Shown: piece after piece, positions 62,093 to 64,000 of the stretch | Layout of the letters: every line of letters starts with the position of its first letter | Numbering within the stretch: position 1 is the stretch's first letter | Assembly: GCA_965204545.1 (NCBI GenBank) | Contig: CBDBFA010000003.1 | Location: forward strand, 186,001 to 250,000 | DNA: 64,000 nucleotides | Origin: JAABVD01 sp965204545 | GTDB taxonomy: Bacteria; Verrucomicrobiota; Verrucomicrobiia; Opitutales; UBA2995 | Direction of reading: 5' to 3' | Notes under the pieces: generated by a model | Databases searched by the model: none | What the model was told of the DNA's origin: nothing | What the model saw: the letters and a program-made list of their open reading frames with translations, nothing else | Position numbers and translations under genes: made by a program

Positions 62093-64000
62093 TCAAATTT
62101 CCCCGTACACCGGTGGTGTCCAATCCTTCGGTAGTTTGCCTTGGGGTTTTACGCCGAGGGAACCTTTAGGGATGGGATGGTCTTTGGGTGTTTGAAGTGG
62201 CAGATCGTCGGGCAGGTGCTTGATTTTGAAATCCATGTATTGAACGATCATTTCCGGACCCACGTGTACCTGGACAGCCAATACGCCATCTAAAGAGCGA
62301 CCTTCCTCATCGAAATCCAATAGATCGGCGGTGGGATGATTATCGATCCAATGTTGGTGATGATTGCCTCGAACAAGAACGCGATAGTCATGCCACTCAC
62401 CAGGAGTAAATTCTTTCACGGGCATGGTGCCCACGATCCAGGGTTGGCCTTCGGGATCGACAATGACTTTTTCGCCGGTGTGAGACAGAATCCGGCGACC
62501 CTTTTCTTCATAGAGCATGCCGTTGTAATTGGGATTATTCGCAACCACGTCGGCCTGGTAGCCGGTGACGACATCCAATCCAAGATCAGGAGCCATTTGA
62601 CCGCGATACTGAATTCCACTGTTTCCTTCTGCAGAAATCTTTACCTTCACACGAAGGTCGAAATTGCGAACCGTCGAGCCTTTCCAACTTATGAAACGGT
62701 TCATTTTAAGAGAACCATCGGTGACACCGGTCATGACTTCGTCTTCTTCCGACCAGTAATCCGGATTACCATCCCAAGTTCGCAGTAGGTTTCCGGCCAG
62801 CAAATTGACAAACCCGTCAGGGCCCGGCTTCACAGTGACCGCGGCTGAAGCGACCGGATGCGGAACAGTGGAAGATGTGAAAGGGCCCTTCATCGGTTCC
62901 AGTGGTCCGCCGTAGCCATTGATCGTTTTGTCGGTCCGCTCACGAAAGTCCTCCAGGATTTTTTTAAACTTTTTATTGCCTACCAGATTCACCAATTCGT
63001 TGGGATCCTTTTTCAGATCGTGCAGAAACTCTTGGTTACCATGATCGAAGTAGCGCACGTACTTATACCGCTCCGTGCGAATACCTTCATAAGCCGGAAT
63101 CCTGTGACGCACGGCAAAGTGTTCGTGGAAGGTTTCCGTTCGCCAGTCATTTGGTTTTCTTCCGGAAATAACAGGAGCCAAACTTCGCCCCTGATAGCGT
63201 TCGGGTATCGGCACACCGGCCCAATCGAGAAAGGTGGATGGCAGGTCCAAGTTGAGGGCCAAGGCGTCGGTCTTCTTGCCTTGATGCCGACGCGCCACCC
63301 GAGGATCCATGATGATCATCGGCACACCAATGGATTCTTCGTAGTGAGACCATTTGCCGGCGAAACCGCGGTTGCCCTTGTAGTAACCATTGTCAGCCGA
63401 ATAAACGATGATGGTGTTGTCGGCCAATCCAGCTGCTTCCAAAGCCTCTACAAAACGACCGATGGCTCCATCGATACCGCTAACCATGCGATAATAGGCC
63501 TGAATATTGATCTGGTATTTTTCATCGGTATTCCAGCGCCAGAAATAGCGCTCACGATTGATGGTGGTTTTTAGAAAATCCGGCTGGCTATCGAAAATCT
63601 CTCGTGTGTCGAGGGGCTGTCGGTCGAAATCCACATCCTCATACATACCATCCACGGCGCGCGGCCAGGGGAAGTGTCCGATACCAGGACGCCGATCGCT
63701 GTCCTCTGCGTGACAGGCGTTGAACCACAGGTTCAGCGCAAATGGCTTGTCCTTGGGATGGTTCTTCAAAAATTCAATACCTCGATCCACAATGAGCTCG
63801 GTTTCATGCCGAAGCGAACCGTCGGGCAGTGTTTTGTAAAACGGATTGCGGGAAATAGCCTCAAACTCGTCGAAGTGATCCGCAGGCACGTAGCCCTTTG
63901 GCATCTTCGCATGCCATTTTCCAAAAAATCCGGTGCGATAACCACCATCCCTCAGGAGGTCGGAGAAAAGCGTCTCAACTGCTTCGGCCCGTGCCTGATC
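62093..64000 (-). CDS. Sulfatase fused to a C-terminal DUF1080 domain (5' end outside window)
   Basis: The frame is open to base 64000, continuing upstream of the visible ATG 63904 with GGYRTGFFGKWHAKMPKGYV, the GKWH block of sulfatases; so the formylglycine motif lies beyond the edge. ADNTIIVYSADNGYYKGNRG, then FAGKWSHYEESIGVP, is the later catalytic loop, and DWAGVPIPERYQGRSLAPVI the C-terminal sulfatase subdomain. From about residue 370 of the visible part (NLLAGNLLRTWDGNPDYW, then NSGIQYRGQ and GYQADVV) the last ~230 residues form a DUF1080/LamG-like beta-sandwich, found in keto-disaccharide hydrolases and sugar-binding modules. Fusion of the two is unusual and may tether the sulfatase to its polymer. 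Convergent with the TonB receptor. Confidence 0.9.
   Translation of the reverse strand, partial: DQARAEAVETLFSDLLRDGGYRTGFFGKWHAKMPKGYVPADHFDEFEAISRNPFYKTLPDGSLRHETELIVDRGIEFLKNHPKDKPFALNLWFNACHAEDSDRRPGIGHFPWPRAVDGMYEDVDFDRQPLDTREIFDSQPDFLKTTINRERYFWRWNTDEKYQINIQAYYRMVSGIDGAIGRFVEALEAAGLADNTIIVYSADNGYYKGNRGFAGKWSHYEESIGVPMIIMDPRVARRHQGKKTDALALNLDLPSTFLDWAGVPIPERYQGRSLAPVISGRKPNDWRTETFHEHFAVRHRIPAYEGIRTERYKYVRYFDHGNQEFLHDLKKDPNELVNLVGNKKFKKILEDFRERTDKTINGYGGPLEPMKGPFTSSTVPHPVASAAVTVKPGPDGFVNLLAGNLLRTWDGNPDYWSEEDEVMTGVTDGSLKMNRFISWKGSTVRNFDLRVKVKISAEGNSGIQYRGQMAPDLGLDVVTGYQADVVANNPNYNGMLYEEKGRRILSHTGEKVIVDPEGQPWIVGTMPVKEFTPGEWHDYRVLVRGNHHQHWIDNHPTADLLDFDEEGRSLDGVLAVQVHVGPEMIVQYMDFKIKHLPDDLPLQTPKDHPIPKGSLGVKPQGKLPKDWTPPVYGEI

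Overview
The window looks like a chromosomal segment of a marine or algae-associated member of the Verrucomicrobiota (Opitutae/Puniceicoccales-like), or a close PVC relative. The evidence is a PVC-type HEAT-repeat cytochrome, a DUF1549/DUF1553 + DUF1501 pair, two TonB-dependent receptors that open with an acidic tract followed by an 'ELSPF' motif, and ten formylglycine-type sulfatases. GC content looks like the low-to-mid 50s percent by eye. No rRNA, tRNA or CRISPR array was seen.

Layout. (1) 1-26 kb, + strand: the C-terminal part of a PVC cytochrome gene, then a long sulfatase run (1797-18054, 22883-25991) holding an ADP-ribosylglycohydrolase and two agarase-like TIM-barrel proteins. The run is interrupted at 4.9-9.7 kb by minus-strand genes: a Doc-type toxin-antitoxin pair, the 2-methylcitrate operon prpB-prpC-prpD, and a broken aceE tail. 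(2) 26.7-32.5 kb, - strand: DUF1501 protein, DUF1549/1553 cytochrome-LamG protein and a DUF4143 ATPase. (3) 33.3-40.8 kb: a hydroxyproline catabolic operon (FAD amino-acid dehydrogenase, 4-hydroxyproline epimerase, DHDPS-family deaminase) followed by a secreted DUF885 peptidase and a convergent prolyl oligopeptidase. (4) 41.1-42.7 kb: VapBC-type pair overlapping a TauD-type dioxygenase. (5) 43-64 kb: a second polysaccharide module with a DUF5060 glycoside hydrolase, a beta-propeller protein, two TonB-dependent receptors, a large unknown secreted protein, a PL11 rhamnogalacturonan lyase and a sulfatase-DUF1080 fusion that runs off the right edge.

How it fits together. The sulfatases, agarase-like enzymes, PL11 lyase, DUF5060 hydrolase and TonB receptors form a system for stripping sulfate from, cutting and importing a complex sulfated polysaccharide that probably contains rhamnose, galactose or uronic acid. 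The polymer itself is inferred. PrpBCD would oxidise propionyl-CoA, one plausible product of deoxy-sugar breakdown. No sulfatase maturase is present, so it must be encoded elsewhere.

The most notable content is mobile-element archaeology. A ~278-bp non-autonomous element with 12-bp terminal inverted repeats GTAACTACTCAG occurs three times, with 8-bp target duplications (two perfect, one 7/8). A second ~173-bp element has inserted, with a CTAA duplication and in frame (59 codons), inside the signal-peptide codons of the sulfatase at 14800. A third dispersed repeat lies next to gene starts. There are also broken sulfatases (9740-10006, 18115-18400), a deletion-chimera of the large secreted protein at 46265-46358, and an aceE remnant. 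The region is being actively rearranged by duplication, insertion and deletion.
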